47,541 nucleotides of DNA from a bacterium (lineage in GTDB: Bacteria; Krumholzibacteriota; Krumholzibacteriia; JACNKJ01), in NCBI GenBank assembly GCA_024231955.1, contig JAAEPZ010000819.1, positions 1 to 47,541 on the forward strand. Reading direction: 5' to 3'. Made by a program: the position numbers and the translations under genes. The notes below the pieces were generated by a model. That model made no database searches. It saw only the letters and a program-made list of their open reading frames with translations, and was not told the DNA's origin. Positions 32,732 to 40,061 of the stretch are shown piece after piece. Each line of letters begins with the position of its first letter. Positions within the stretch are counted from its first letter, which is position 1.

Positions 32732-33275
32732 TGGATTCTTCGCTTTCTTGAGTGTCGGGGGTGATTAGGTTGAGGAGGTATTCGCGATAGGTCGGATTGT
32801 GCTCGCTGAAGATGGTAACCATTACACCCAGAGGATTCTGCAGTGATTCCGGAAGGTCCGGCCACAGCAGGTGTGTGTTACCACCAATTGACCTTTCTAT
32901 AAAGTAAGCGAGCCTCGCAAAGGCATGAGACATCTGGTGTACCAAGTCGCGAATGTCTGTTGGCATACCACGCATGGCCAGTGTGGCCAGTCTTTTGAAT
33001 TCGTTGAGATGTCGTTCGGCACGTGTCAGGTGCGCGTCCGGTTGGAGGCCGGTATCGTCCCATCGGGGAGCGCCGCGTAAGGTGCGGTGTTGGTGAGCAG
33101 TGAGTTCGGAGAACAGGACTGCGATAGCAATCCACGGGTAGTCGTCATCAGGCACGAGACGTGCTAGGTGTGCGGTAAGGAAGGCCCGGCCTTCGTCAAG
33201 ACCGTTTTTTGGTGGACCCTGCTTTTGATCCTCGTCCGGTTTTCTTCTTTCCTCGGGGCTTAGGTTTGGTCCCAT
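32658..33275 (-). CDS. Hypothetical protein in the recombination cluster
   Basis: A 205-residue protein with a good ribosome site (GGAGAAACAAG) before ATG 33275. The N-terminus is charged (SPEERRKPDEDQKQG). The middle is helical with conserved-looking aromatic and His residues (WIAIAVLFSELTAHQHRTLR, MSHAFARLAYFIERS), and the C-terminus is very acidic (ESESEEEDD). It overlaps the Sak4-like gene by 80 bases and the ssDNA-binding gene by 74 bases, so all three are probably translated together. No family recognised. Confidence 0.6.
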   Translation of the reverse strand: MGPNLSPEERRKPDEDQKQGPPKNGLDEGRAFLTAHLARLVPDDDYPWIAIAVLFSELTAHQHRTLRGAPRWDDTGLQPDAHLTRAERHLNEFKRLATLAMRGMPTDIRDLVHQMSHAFARLAYFIERSIGGNTHLLWPDLPESLQNPLGVMVTIFSEHNPTYREYLLNLITPDTQESEESNGEKTKIESESEEEDDLPGPCLEC

Positions 33276-34044
33276 CTTGTTTCTCCTGTGGTGGTATCAT
33301 TGCAGTTTCGAGATCGGTGTATGATAGGGGGATGATGTCGCTGGTGAAGTAGTGCGCCATACGGGATCCGGCGATTGCCCAGGGGACCGGTCTGACTAAA
33401 GCGACTCGGCCGACTGTCGACTTGCCTGTCAGGTTGCCATCGGTATCCCGCGTATAGGCTTCCTTGGTGTGTGCGTATATAATCAGGTCGGAAGCACCTA
33501 GACCCCAACGCATGGCAGCAGCTCCAACGTCCGGTTCATAGCGGTCGATCTTGCCACCGGCACGATCCTGAAATTGTTTCTGACGTGGATGAGAGATCAG
33601 TACGAAACCGGGAGCGATTCGACGCGCCTCCCCGAGCCAGTAGTTGAGCTCGCGGGTGATGCGATTCCAGGCCCGGCCGTGTGGGACCTCGGATGGGTCT
33701 TCGACACCCATCTCTTCTTCGACGAACTCCTGACACATACGGACAAGGTTGTCATAGGTGTCGATGACGATGTGAGTGATAGGCTCGCCATCACCGAACT
33801 CGTGAACCTTGTTGGTGCGGGCCCATTCGACAAACTTTTGGAACTCTAGCCAACTGTCGATGGGTTGCGGTTCGCGGGTCGTGACAAAGTCTTGACCCTT
33901 CTCGGTGGCTACAAACCAGGCTCCCGGTATACCAGCGGCGAAGGTCGTTTTGCCGATCTTCGGCTCACCGTATATCCAGATCATCTTGCCATCGAGAGTA
34001 AGCGGGTGGGTACGCGGCGCATCGGGGACTTGAAATGGGGCCAT
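33196..34044 (-). CDS. Sak4-like ATPase (RecA-fold recombinase)
   Basis: A 282-residue P-loop ATPase of the phage AAA_24/Sak4 type. Walker A is GEPKIGKT (26-33). Walker B is in THIVIDTYDN (about 99-107). Then WLGEARRIAPGFVLISHPRQ and the DLIIYAHTKEAY segment follow, as in this family. The last 40 residues are Lys-rich. Sak4 proteins promote single-strand annealing together with an SSB partner, coded here two genes downstream. It starts just after a small Cys-rich gene, with AAGGAC as ribosome site. Confidence 0.75.
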   Translation of the reverse strand: MAPFQVPDAPRTHPLTLDGKMIWIYGEPKIGKTTFAAGIPGAWFVATEKGQDFVTTREPQPIDSWLEFQKFVEWARTNKVHEFGDGEPITHIVIDTYDNLVRMCQEFVEEEMGVEDPSEVPHGRAWNRITRELNYWLGEARRIAPGFVLISHPRQKQFQDRAGGKIDRYEPDVGAAAMRWGLGASDLIIYAHTKEAYTRDTDGNLTGKSTVGRVALVRPVPWAIAGSRMAHYFTSDIIPLSYTDLETAMIPPQEKQDGTKPKPRGKKKTGRGSKAGSTKKRS

Positions 34045-34047
34045 TGG

Positions 34048-34218
34048 TTAGTCCTTGAGGGGCAGGCGACCAGTCCCTTTACATAGAGGACAGTCGGGGT
34101 TAACAGTGACACAGATGGCTCTACCACAGGTGCGTCCGGTCTTGTGAGTCAGATGGCAACACCTGATCTCCTCGCATTCGTCTACACACGGGCAGATTTC
34201 GTGGGATTCAAGGCACAT
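34048..34218 (-). CDS. Small Cys-rich protein (56 residues), likely zinc-binding
   Basis: Not a long ORF, but it fits exactly between its neighbours. ATG 34218 is preceded by GGAGTAGCACTC, which includes the stop of the upstream gene, and the TAA at 34048-34050 leaves 3 bases to the Sak4 start. The product begins MCLESHEICPCVDECEE and ends CPLCKGTGRLPLKD. It has ten Cys in 56 residues, including a C-x2-C-x-G-x-G signature as in DnaJ-type zinc knuckles. A zinc-binding regulator or adaptor is likely. Confidence 0.6.
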   Translation of the reverse strand: MCLESHEICPCVDECEEIRCCHLTHKTGRTCGRAICVTVNPDCPLCKGTGRLPLKD

Positions 34219-34223
34219 GAGTG

Positions 34224-34427
34224 CTACTCCGGATGGGACAGGTCGGCGCGTTCTCGCTCATTAATGAGCATGCTGCCCTTAATATCGTACTGATACCACA
34301 CGTTGTGATCACCGTGCAACCCTTCACGGGTGATGCGCAGACACTCAGCTTCGGTATCTGCGGTATCAAGAACTGCGGCATCTTCAGGGTTGCCGCCGTG
34401 CGCACGCCCGTCGTATAGAATGAACAT
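34224..34427 (-). CDS. Small hypothetical protein (67 residues)
   Basis: Starts at ATG 34427, directly after the stop of the nuclease gene, with AAGGAC in the ribosome-site position. The sequence is compact and acidic (DTADTEAECLRITREGLHGD, then WYQYDI), like the small alpha/beta proteins common in phage early operons. No family assigned. Support comes from its start signal and tight spacing to both neighbours. Confidence 0.6.
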   Translation of the reverse strand: MFILYDGRAHGGNPEDAAVLDTADTEAECLRITREGLHGDHNVWYQYDIKGSMLINERERADLSHPE

Positions 34428-34428
34428 G

Positions 34429-35541
34429 TTAGTCCTTGGGTAGTTCGGGATGAGGGACGGTTGAGGTGAATTGATGCAGCAGCGCGCTGTGTCCGGCTGT
34501 TAGGAGCTGATCAACGTGGGATATGTGACCGACTGCCATGCACAGCTCGCGATAAGGACAACCCGAGTATTGGGCGCATGAACCGAGATATTGCGGCCAC
34601 TCGCACGGACGTTGTCGAAGTAGGTGTTGAATGAGATACTGCAGCATCTCTTCGGCACGTTCAATAAGGTCTGGCGTCAAGTCGACAACATCGAGAACGA
34701 AATACTTCATGGGATCGGCCGTAACCGCATCCCGCATCCGTGTGCAGAGATCGGCGAATCCCTTCTTGCCGAGTCTGTGTTGTGGTTTGATAAGAGTGTC
34801 ATATACGGCCTGGATTCGCTCATCGGGACCGAGAGTCACGTTGGCATTGAGAGCTAGCATGAATGCGTATGTCAGGAGCTGCATGTCGAGGACAAGTTCA
34901 GCGCCGTCACTGTAAGCCGGTCTGCCGGCAGTCTTGTGTTCGATGACTTTGATGATGTTAGGTTTGTGGGCAACGATGGCATCCGCCTTACCACGCAGGG
35001 TGACGGTGGTACGGCTGTCGTCGTCAGTGATTAGTAGCGCCTTCAAAGGGACCTCGACCGCACGCACGTCCGGCTCGGGACCGACCAGTTGTGGTAACGA
35101 GGTGTCGAACCAACCCTGCACCATAGCCATCAGCTGAGCCCTGGCCTTTTGCGTGTCGTCATTAGAGGGCCGCAGCTCCGATAGGAGATCAAGTTCAGCC
35201 GGGTCCGCACTATCCGGGGCACCGAGTATTGCCTCGTCTAGGGATTGGAGGCCTTTGTCGATGGCATCAGCAAGCAGCACGTCGTCGTCTTCGGAGGAGT
35301 AGTTGGTGAGTGCATACTCCAGCGACTTATGGACTGCTGAACCGAGGGCTAGGGGCATGGCGAGTTTGGCAGGCGTGATACACAGGATGTAACGGTAGAT
35401 GAACTTGTGGGGACAAGTGCAGTACGCCTTGAGTGACGATTGGGTAAGGGTGATCTGATCGGTCAGACCTTTGAGAGCCACATCGGGATCGCATTCGAGT
35501 AGATCCATACGAGAGACGAAATCGTTCATGTTGATAGGCAT
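34429..35541 (-). CDS. PD-(D/E)XK nuclease, RecB/Cas4-like with probable Fe-S cluster
   Basis: A 370-residue protein from ATG 35541, whose A overlaps the previous TAA. The nuclease core shows His71 in LGSAVHKSLEYAL, Asp187 in GKADAIV, Glu201-x-Lys203 in IKVIEHKTAG, and Gln221 in MQLLTYA. Cysteines at 41/43 (AYCTCPHKF) and 322/328/334 (SCAQYSGCPYRELC) sit where Cas4/AddB-type nucleases hold a 4Fe-4S cluster. Such enzymes resect DNA ends and here sit with Sak4 and the ssDNA-binding protein in one operon. An antisense motif copy lies at 35218-35230. Confidence 0.8.
   Translation of the reverse strand: MPINMNDFVSRMDLLECDPDVALKGLTDQITLTQSSLKAYCTCPHKFIYRYILCITPAKLAMPLALGSAVHKSLEYALTNYSSEDDDVLLADAIDKGLQSLDEAILGAPDSADPAELDLLSELRPSNDDTQKARAQLMAMVQGWFDTSLPQLVGPEPDVRAVEVPLKALLITDDDSRTTVTLRGKADAIVAHKPNIIKVIEHKTAGRPAYSDGAELVLDMQLLTYAFMLALNANVTLGPDERIQAVYDTLIKPQHRLGKKGFADLCTRMRDAVTADPMKYFVLDVVDLTPDLIERAEEMLQYLIQHLLRQRPCEWPQYLGSCAQYSGCPYRELCMAVGHISHVDQLLTAGHSALLHQFTSTVPHPELPKD
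35218..35230 (+). repeat. Dispersed 13-bp motif (exact)
   Basis: Antisense in the PD-(D/E)XK nuclease gene, read A-I-L-G-A-P. Confidence 0.9.
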
Positions 35542-35795
35542 TAGAGTGTCCGTTTTGGTGGGGGGAGAGTGGAAGGGCGGCGTTTTATGTAAATGCGCTT
35601 GCATCGAGTGCAGGCGTTAATGTCGACTCCTTGATACGTGTGATAATCCAAACGCGCCCACACGTAGGTAGCGTTGTCGGGCACAGGAGGACTATCCGGA
35701 ACAAACTGCACGTGCCCACGAAAAAGACAGACAAGGCGAGTAAAGACGTTGTAGACCATAAGAGCGTCCGTTCTAGTGGGGGCATTGTAGATCAT
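35541..35795 (-). CDS. Small hypothetical protein with a C-x2-C site (84 residues)
   Basis: Starts at ATG 35795, overlapping the stop of the upstream gene (ATGA). A second candidate is ATG 35759 (MVYNVFTRLV), which lies behind the repeated leader described at 35760-35785, giving 72 residues. The product has CLFRGHVQF, a WARLDYH strand and ACTRCKRIYIKRRP, the last suggesting a metal-binding knuckle. Both edges of the gene carry near-identical 26-base sequences. Function unknown. Confidence 0.55.
   Translation of the reverse strand: MIYNAPTRTDALMVYNVFTRLVCLFRGHVQFVPDSPPVPDNATYVWARLDYHTYQGVDINACTRCKRIYIKRRPSTLPPPKRTL
35542..35567 (-). repeat. Leader repeat, copy 1 (upstream of nuclease start)
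   Basis: On the minus strand this reads CCCCCACCAAAACGGACACT and so on, up to the ATG of the nuclease gene. It matches copy 2 (35760-35785) at about 22 of 26 positions. In both the sequence ends at an ATG and places AACGGAC in the ribosome-site position. Confidence 0.7.
35760..35785 (-). repeat. Leader repeat, copy 2 (upstream of ATG 35759)
   Basis: On the minus strand this reads CCCCCACTAGAACGGACGCT and so on, up to the internal ATG 35759 of the small protein gene. It pairs with copy 1 at 35542-35567, so the small gene is bracketed by direct repeats. Confidence 0.7.
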
Positions 35796-36178
35796 AAGTA
35801 GATGGTGACCTTCACTTCCGTTGCGCGTACTTTGTCGGGATCATCGGATAGGGCATTAGCATAGGCATTGACCAGTTGGTCGACAACCGAGGACAACGAC
35901 CTGCGATGAGTGCGAGCTATCTGGTCAACCTTGCGTACGGCCTCGCCATCCGGAAAGTAGATTGACCGATTGTCGCCTTGTCCAACCGCCGTTGCTTTTT
36001 TGGGTGAATGGATCTCGGGAGGAGGGGGACCAACGTGTTGACCCTTGCCGGGGTCACGTTTACGTCCCCCTGTCTTGTACGACTTGGGTTTGGGTGGTCG
36101 AGTACTCGGTGGATCAAGATTGGCCTGCTTGATCGTATCGGTCTCGGATGTGGGGCTAGTTGAACGGGTTTTGCTCAC
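35792..36178 (-). CDS. Ribbon-helix-helix-type DNA-binding protein
   Basis: A 128-residue protein from GTG 36178 with GGAGAAA upstream, overlapping the helicase gene by 23 bases. Residues 1-68 are a Pro/Lys-rich, probably flexible arm. Residues about 69-115 (NRSIYFPDGEAVRKVDQIAR, then SLSSVVDQLVNAYANAL) fit a ribbon-helix-helix fold, with the RSIYF strand as the DNA-contacting ribbon. Being the second gene of the leftward early operon, it is the best candidate regulator in the genome. Its operator is unknown; the palindrome at 37921-37930 or the dispersed 13-bp motif are possible targets. Confidence 0.65.
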   Translation of the reverse strand: MSKTRSTSPTSETDTIKQANLDPPSTRPPKPKSYKTGGRKRDPGKGQHVGPPPPEIHSPKKATAVGQGDNRSIYFPDGEAVRKVDQIARTHRRSLSSVVDQLVNAYANALSDDPDKVRATEVKVTIYL

Positions 36179-37733
36179 GGGATTTCTCCAGAGGGGTTGT
36201 TACCACCGAGTTGGCGAACCGTTTAAGAGTCAGAGAGATTGCGGCCTTCTCGTCCGAGTACCCAGGTGTTATCAGATCAATGAAAGTGAGGAATGGTGCT
36301 ACCTGAGTTATTCGGTCGAGTCGGCCTATAGACTGGTCTCGCACATCTTGCGAGTATCTGTTGGAATAGTATATCGCCGTGTCAGCAACGACAAGTTGAT
36401 TCAGTGAGCGTGAGTGACCTAAGGGCTGCACTATCACTGCCGGAGCCGGCGTCTTCTGAAATAGAGTACGGTCGAAATGATCGGACCCGTTGTACGGTTG
36501 CGGCGGGTTCGGTAGTGAGCGAAACAGATTCTTGATGTCGGCCATAATGGTAGAGCGTTCTGCAGTGAACGCAGACCACACAACGACCTTACGATTGGGG
36601 TTCTCCTGGAATAGGCGTTTGAGTGTGCGCTTCAATATGTCACGCTTACCGGCCTTATTGAACCGATGTATCTGTCTCGGTTGTTCGAGGAATGGGTTGG
36701 GAGCATTGGACTGGGGGACTTCCGCTTGGCCTGTGTAATAGAACCCTGAAAGTATCTGCATCTCTTTAGTAGCCACGGAAAGAGCGTTGGTATAGTACTC
36801 GTGCGGTTCCTCCTCCGCCAGTCGATCCCAATACACCTTCTTGCTTGAAGCGGCATGAGTAGAGAATCGCGGGACCGTCGGAATCTGGGTTGGCAGAGAC
36901 CACGTCTTGCGGAGATACTCCAGACAGAATTCCTGTTGGGCTGTCAACGGGCAGGGTATCCGCGAGAACATCAGCTTTTCGGCCTTTTGCTCGTTCATTG
37001 CGGTACGACCGGCAGCGTTGAGAGTGACGCAATGATTGCGTAGGTGACGTCGGAATTCGGGATGTTTCGCGTTATCTATAGTATATCCATAATCGAGTGC
37101 AAGAAAGTAGTTGCGCAAGAATTTGTAGTATGTCTTGCCGTACGGGTTCTCGGCGGGATATAGGAACTCGAATTGTGACCATATCTCCTGCTCGCTTTCC
37201 GGCATGGGCTGACCAGCCAGCGCTATGCGCAGGGTTCCCATCATCATCGTTGTTAGAGCGAGTAGGTGTGCGGCTTTGGAACGCTTGGCTCCTGGATTCT
37301 TAATAGTCGTGGATTCATCCAGTATGAACGTGCCGGGATAACCGTATTGGATCGCATGATGTAGCAGGTTGGTGTCGGTTCGCATCCGTGAGTGAGAGAT
37401 AACGATATACCCATGTCTCGGCAAACCGACCTTTAGGGTACCCGTACGCTCGTATTCACGGAGTTCGTCGATAAAGATGATATGTGGGTCCGGAATTGTA
37501 GAGTCTAGGTGATAGGCCCGAATCTCGTCTGCCCACTGGGTTATTGCGGAAGCTTCGCAGACGACCATAGCTCGCACGTGATACGGCGCTCCTCGGTTCT
37601 TGGCCGTATAGAACGCTTCCTCTGCATACTTGAGGGCTATAGGTGTCTTCCCCGCGCCAAACGGTGCGGCTAGAAGCGACCGTTGGGGTGAAAGTTGCTC
37701 AAAAAGTGGTTGTTGGTAGGGATATAATTCCAA
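36156..37733 (-). CDS. SF2 DNA helicase, SNF2-like
   Basis: A 525-residue helicase from TTG 37733 behind AAGGAG. Motif I is PFGAGKT (24-30), the DEXX box is FILDESTTIKNP (Asp139-Glu140), and motif III-like is ALAGQPM. Motif V/VI is LVVADTAIYYSNRYSQDVRDQSIGRLDRI, with Gln and the two Arg in QSIGRLDR. The N-terminal YPYQQPL is the Q-motif-like start. It is the first gene after the leftward promoter, so it is made early, and may remodel DNA at forks or displace host proteins. No nuclease domain is attached. Confidence 0.8.
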   Translation of the reverse strand: MELYPYQQPLFEQLSPQRSLLAAPFGAGKTPIALKYAEEAFYTAKNRGAPYHVRAMVVCEASAITQWADEIRAYHLDSTIPDPHIIFIDELREYERTGTLKVGLPRHGYIVISHSRMRTDTNLLHHAIQYGYPGTFILDESTTIKNPGAKRSKAAHLLALTTMMMGTLRIALAGQPMPESEQEIWSQFEFLYPAENPYGKTYYKFLRNYFLALDYGYTIDNAKHPEFRRHLRNHCVTLNAAGRTAMNEQKAEKLMFSRIPCPLTAQQEFCLEYLRKTWSLPTQIPTVPRFSTHAASSKKVYWDRLAEEEPHEYYTNALSVATKEMQILSGFYYTGQAEVPQSNAPNPFLEQPRQIHRFNKAGKRDILKRTLKRLFQENPNRKVVVWSAFTAERSTIMADIKNLFRSLPNPPQPYNGSDHFDRTLFQKTPAPAVIVQPLGHSRSLNQLVVADTAIYYSNRYSQDVRDQSIGRLDRITQVAPFLTFIDLITPGYSDEKAAISLTLKRFANSVVTTPLEKSREQNPFN

Positions 37734-37754
37734 TTGCTTCTCCTTATATTTACG

Positions 37755-37783
37755 ATATTAAATGAAAGAATCCTGCATTTCAA
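37755..37783 (-). promoter_or_regulatory. Leftward early promoter (sigma70-type)
   Basis: On the minus strand: -35 TTGAAA (37783-37778), a 17-base spacer, -10 TAATAT (37760-37755). Transcription would start near 37748, just before the ribosome site of the SNF2-like gene, driving the whole 37733-23734 block. Confidence 0.75.
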
Positions 37784-37910
37784 CAGAAAATATCTTTTTT
37801 CTAAAATATTTTGAAGATAGATAAGTACGTGGGTAGGTGGTAGGGTGCACACGGATTGCGGGGTGATGACGGCGAGTTTGAGGGCGGCAAAAATAAATCG
37901 AAAATAGTTT

Positions 37911-37939
37911 TTGCCTTCTTCCGGATCCGGGGGTATACT
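37911..37939 (+). promoter_or_regulatory. Rightward early promoter (sigma70-type)
   Basis: -35 TTGCCT (37911-37916), a 17-base spacer, -10 TATACT (37934-37939), giving a start near 37946, about 54 bases before ATG 38000. The spacer holds the perfect palindrome CCGGATCCGG. Confidence 0.75.
37921..37930. promoter_or_regulatory. Palindrome inside the rightward promoter
   Basis: CCGGATCCGG is a perfect 10-bp inverted repeat between the -35 and -10 boxes of the rightward promoter. A dimeric repressor bound here would block RNA polymerase. This is a positional inference only. Confidence 0.4.
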
Positions 37940-37999
37940 TTCTAGTGAGTTAGATGAGAGTAGAAAACAACAACCGAAGGCCACTCACGGAGAAGCAGA

Positions 38000-38242
38000 A
38001 TGAAACTCGCACACCTACCTAAAGACTGGCCCAACATCGAATGGCGCTATCCCAGTGACGACCCCACGCTTGTCGAGGAGACCCACAACGAGTACGGATA
38101 CCTGATCATGCGCGTTGATGGCCTCTGGAACCTCTTACAAGACGATGATACGGTCATAGGCCGGTACTCAGAAATAGGCGACGCGATGCTCGCCGCCGAA
38201 TACTCGATCATCGAATCTCTTCACGACCTTGAAGTAAAGTAG
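38000..38242 (+). CDS. Small early protein (80 residues)
   Basis: First gene behind the rightward promoter. ATG 38000 follows CGGAGAAGCAGA, a leader (CCACTCACGGAGAAG) repeated before the next gene. The product is acidic (MKLAHLPKDWPNIEWRYPSD, then YGYLIMRVDGLWNLL) and has no recognised domain. Small first-transcribed phage genes often act on host proteins, but there is no direct evidence here. Confidence 0.65.
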   Translation: MKLAHLPKDWPNIEWRYPSDDPTLVEETHNEYGYLIMRVDGLWNLLQDDDTVIGRYSEIGDAMLAAEYSIIESLHDLEVK

Positions 38243-38284
38243 TTTACACCCCACACGGCCCCCAACCACTCACGGAGAAGTAAA

Positions 38285-38488
38285 ATGTGGATTCGCTCAA
38301 TCGCCCTTTCTGGCCTGTACGTTCACGAAACCAAGGACGCCTACATTTTCGAGATACACACCGGTCGCTACGAACTGCGCTACACCGATCACGACAAAGT
38401 CGTCCACAAACGGCACACTGCTCTCCTGCAATCTGCCAAAGCGTGGGTTAAGCGCAACCTTTCCAAAGTCCGCGATGTCCGCGCATAG
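38285..38488 (+). CDS. Small early protein (67 residues)
   Basis: ATG 38285 follows the repeated leader CCACTCACGGAGAAGTAAA. The product is basic and beta-like at the start (MWIRSIALSGLYVHETKDAY), ending in a Lys/Arg-rich helix. No family recognised. A UUCG hairpin follows the stop. Confidence 0.65.
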   Translation: MWIRSIALSGLYVHETKDAYIFEIHTGRYELRYTDHDKVVHKRHTALLQSAKAWVKRNLSKVRDVRA

Positions 38489-38493
38489 TCGAA

Positions 38494-38509
38494 ACCGCCT
38501 TCGGGCGGT
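38494..38509 (+). other. UUCG-capped hairpin
   Basis: ACCGCC-TTCG-GGCGGT forms a 6-bp stem with a very stable UUCG tetraloop 5 bases after the preceding stop. No T tract follows, so it is more likely an mRNA-stability or processing element than a terminator. Confidence 0.6.
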
Positions 38510-38575
38510 CTGCAGGATCTGGCTTACCTGCACTGAGGAGACAGGCCACAACATTATCCCCCAGGAGAAGCAGAG

Positions 38576-38779
38576 ATGAGTAAGATCGAAGTCACCGTTG
38601 AAAAGGGCAAAGGAAAAGAGGCTGACACTCTCGTGATCCGGATGCCCCTTGGCGAGCCCACGTTATCCGCCAGCAAGAAGAATATGGTAGTTGCCTCCAC
38701 GCGGGGCAATCTGCCGACCGATTGCAAGATCGACGGCAATCCCCTCACTATCGGCGTTAACGCCTATTATCGCGCCTAG
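38576..38779 (+). CDS. Small early protein (67 residues)
   Basis: ATG 38576 follows AGGAGAAGCAG. The product starts MSKIEVTVEKGKGKEADTLV and is a Lys-rich, beta-like small protein ending VNAYYRA. Codon choice is strongly biased to C/G endings, as in the capsid gene, suggesting high expression. Function unknown. Confidence 0.65.
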   Translation: MSKIEVTVEKGKGKEADTLVIRMPLGEPTLSASKKNMVVASTRGNLPTDCKIDGNPLTIGVNAYYRA

Positions 38780-38865
38780 GAGGAGCGCGGACGATTCGGA
38801 CGCACCCCCACTCCCTTCACCCCCACCATTTTGTTTGAGTACCCCCGAACGAACGGACGATTATC

Positions 38866-39477
38866 ATGGCGAAAGGCAAACGTAAGAAGCAAGCCGAAAC
38901 TACCGAAACCGTGGATACCAACGCCAGTGGCGCTCCCGCCGAGGAAGCGAAGCCCATAAGGCGCACGATCACGACGATGGCCGGTGCGAAGCATGCCAAC
39001 CTATTCGATGAAGCCAAGGCCAAAGCGGCCAAGCTCGGCACCCGCCTATCCACACTCGTGTGGTTCGGTCTCAGGACTGTCCTCGACTCGGTCGAGTCGA
39101 TGAGCGACATCCCGGTCGAGTTCGCGACCGTGGGTGGTGGCAAGGGCGGATTCTCCGGCTCCTCGCCGGGTTTCTGGGTCAGCTCGAATGGCAGCGTGGG
39201 CGATCCTGCGACCGTGGTCAAAGTCGTGGAAGTGCTCACGCGTACGCAAGGCGAGGGACGGACATTCTACCGCTACAAGTACTCCGGTGATGCCCTCGTG
39301 GACGGTCGCGCACGTCTCCGTGCCCAACGGCAAGCTACTGCCGCCGCCAAGAGCGATCTGTGCATGCTGGGATTGGAGGAAGATTGCCTCGAACTCGATA
39401 TATGGGCCGAGCTGCAAGTGGACGCTCTGAAGGAGACTCACAATCCGGACGCCGTTCCCGAAATGGCCTCCGAGTAA
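38866..39477 (+). CDS. Hypothetical early protein (203 residues)
   Basis: Start ATG 38866 lies after AACGGACGA. Residues 1-35 are Lys/Glu/Ala-rich and disordered. About 45-75 is helical (LFDEAKAKAAKLGTRLSTLV). A Gly-rich stretch follows (GGGKGGFSGSSPGFW), then an alpha/beta part (VVKVVEVLTRTQGEGRTFYR). Strong C-ending codon bias suggests abundant product. It is followed by an excellent terminator. No family recognised; a DNA-binding or host-takeover role is only a guess. Confidence 0.65.
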   Translation: MAKGKRKKQAETTETVDTNASGAPAEEAKPIRRTITTMAGAKHANLFDEAKAKAAKLGTRLSTLVWFGLRTVLDSVESMSDIPVEFATVGGGKGGFSGSSPGFWVSSNGSVGDPATVVKVVEVLTRTQGEGRTFYRYKYSGDALVDGRARLRAQRQATAAAKSDLCMLGLEEDCLELDIWAELQVDALKETHNPDAVPEMASE

Positions 39478-39508
39478 CCGACTAACGGCAGGAAGCGGCC
39501 GATTCACC

Positions 39509-39532
39509 GAGGGGGCGCAAGCCCCCTCTTTT
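39509..39532 (+). terminator. Intrinsic terminator
   Basis: GAGGGGGC (39509-39516), GCAA loop, GCCCCCTC (39521-39528) and TTTT: a perfect 8-bp GC-rich stem with a GNRA loop and T run, ending the small early operon. Confidence 0.9.
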
Positions 39533-39563
39533 CATAACCACGTCGAAACGAACGGAGAATGCT

Positions 39564-39995
39564 GTGTATGAGTTAATGATTGAGACCACTGCCCATATTG
39601 CCCACCGCCTCCTCGGACCGACTGTAGGGGAGTGTGGGAACATCCACGGGCACACATATCGCTTTCGAGCCACGTTTGCCGAAATACTCGGTGTCGCACG
39701 TAAGGACGACATGATCCAGAACTTCCGCTCGTTGAAGAAGCGCCTTGAGGCGGTCGTCAATATGTGGGATCACGCTCTCGTTCTCGGCAAGAAGGACATA
39801 CTGAAAGGTCTTGTCGACAACTACGACGGCTTTGGACGAGTTGTGTTTTTGGATGGCAGCCCGACTGCCGAGAACATGGCTGAGGTGGTAGGCCAGCATC
39901 TGCACTCTTGGGCTCTAGGAGGCGTTATACGGCTCGTCTCCGTGGAAGTCTGGGAGACCGACACCTGCGCTTGCCGATACACTCCTGAGGATTGA
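39564..39995 (+). CDS. queD: 6-carboxytetrahydropterin synthase
   Basis: A 143-residue QueD from GTG 39564, five bases after GGAGA. Zinc ligands are His14 (HIAHRL), His28 and His30 in GECGNIHGHTYRF, with the catalytic Cys24 in the same segment. The C-terminal VEVWETDTCACRY matches the substrate-binding Glu segment of the family. QueD turns dihydroneopterin triphosphate from FolE into 6-carboxytetrahydropterin, the substrate of QueE. The gene is outside the FolE/QueE/DpdA operon but framed by its own terminators, so it may be expressed separately. A motif copy with one mismatch lies at 39683-39695. Confidence 0.9.
   Translation: MYELMIETTAHIAHRLLGPTVGECGNIHGHTYRFRATFAEILGVARKDDMIQNFRSLKKRLEAVVNMWDHALVLGKKDILKGLVDNYDGFGRVVFLDGSPTAENMAEVVGQHLHSWALGGVIRLVSVEVWETDTCACRYTPED
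39683..39695 (-). repeat. Dispersed 13-bp motif (12 of 13, minus)
   Basis: Minus-strand GACACCGAGTATT inside queD, where the gene reads E-I-L-G-V-A. Confidence 0.8.
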
Positions 39996-40032
39996 TCGGG
40001 TTTGAAATAGGCATGGATAGGTGGGGACTATC

Positions 40033-40061
40033 AGGGTCGGTCGCGAGGCCGATCCTGTTTT
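40033..40061 (+). terminator. Intrinsic terminator after queD
   Basis: AGGGTCGGTC (40033-40042) pairs with GGCCGATCCT (40047-40056), including two G-U pairs, around a GCGA loop and is followed by GTTTT. It ends the rightward early transcript. Confidence 0.8.

Noticed and set aside
35792..36178. Lysogeny repressor
   Set aside because: It looks like a ribbon-helix-helix protein, but there is no integrase or other lysogeny gene, so a general early regulator is the safer reading.
38494..38509. Terminator
   Set aside because: Stable UUCG hairpin but no T tract; recorded as an RNA hairpin only.
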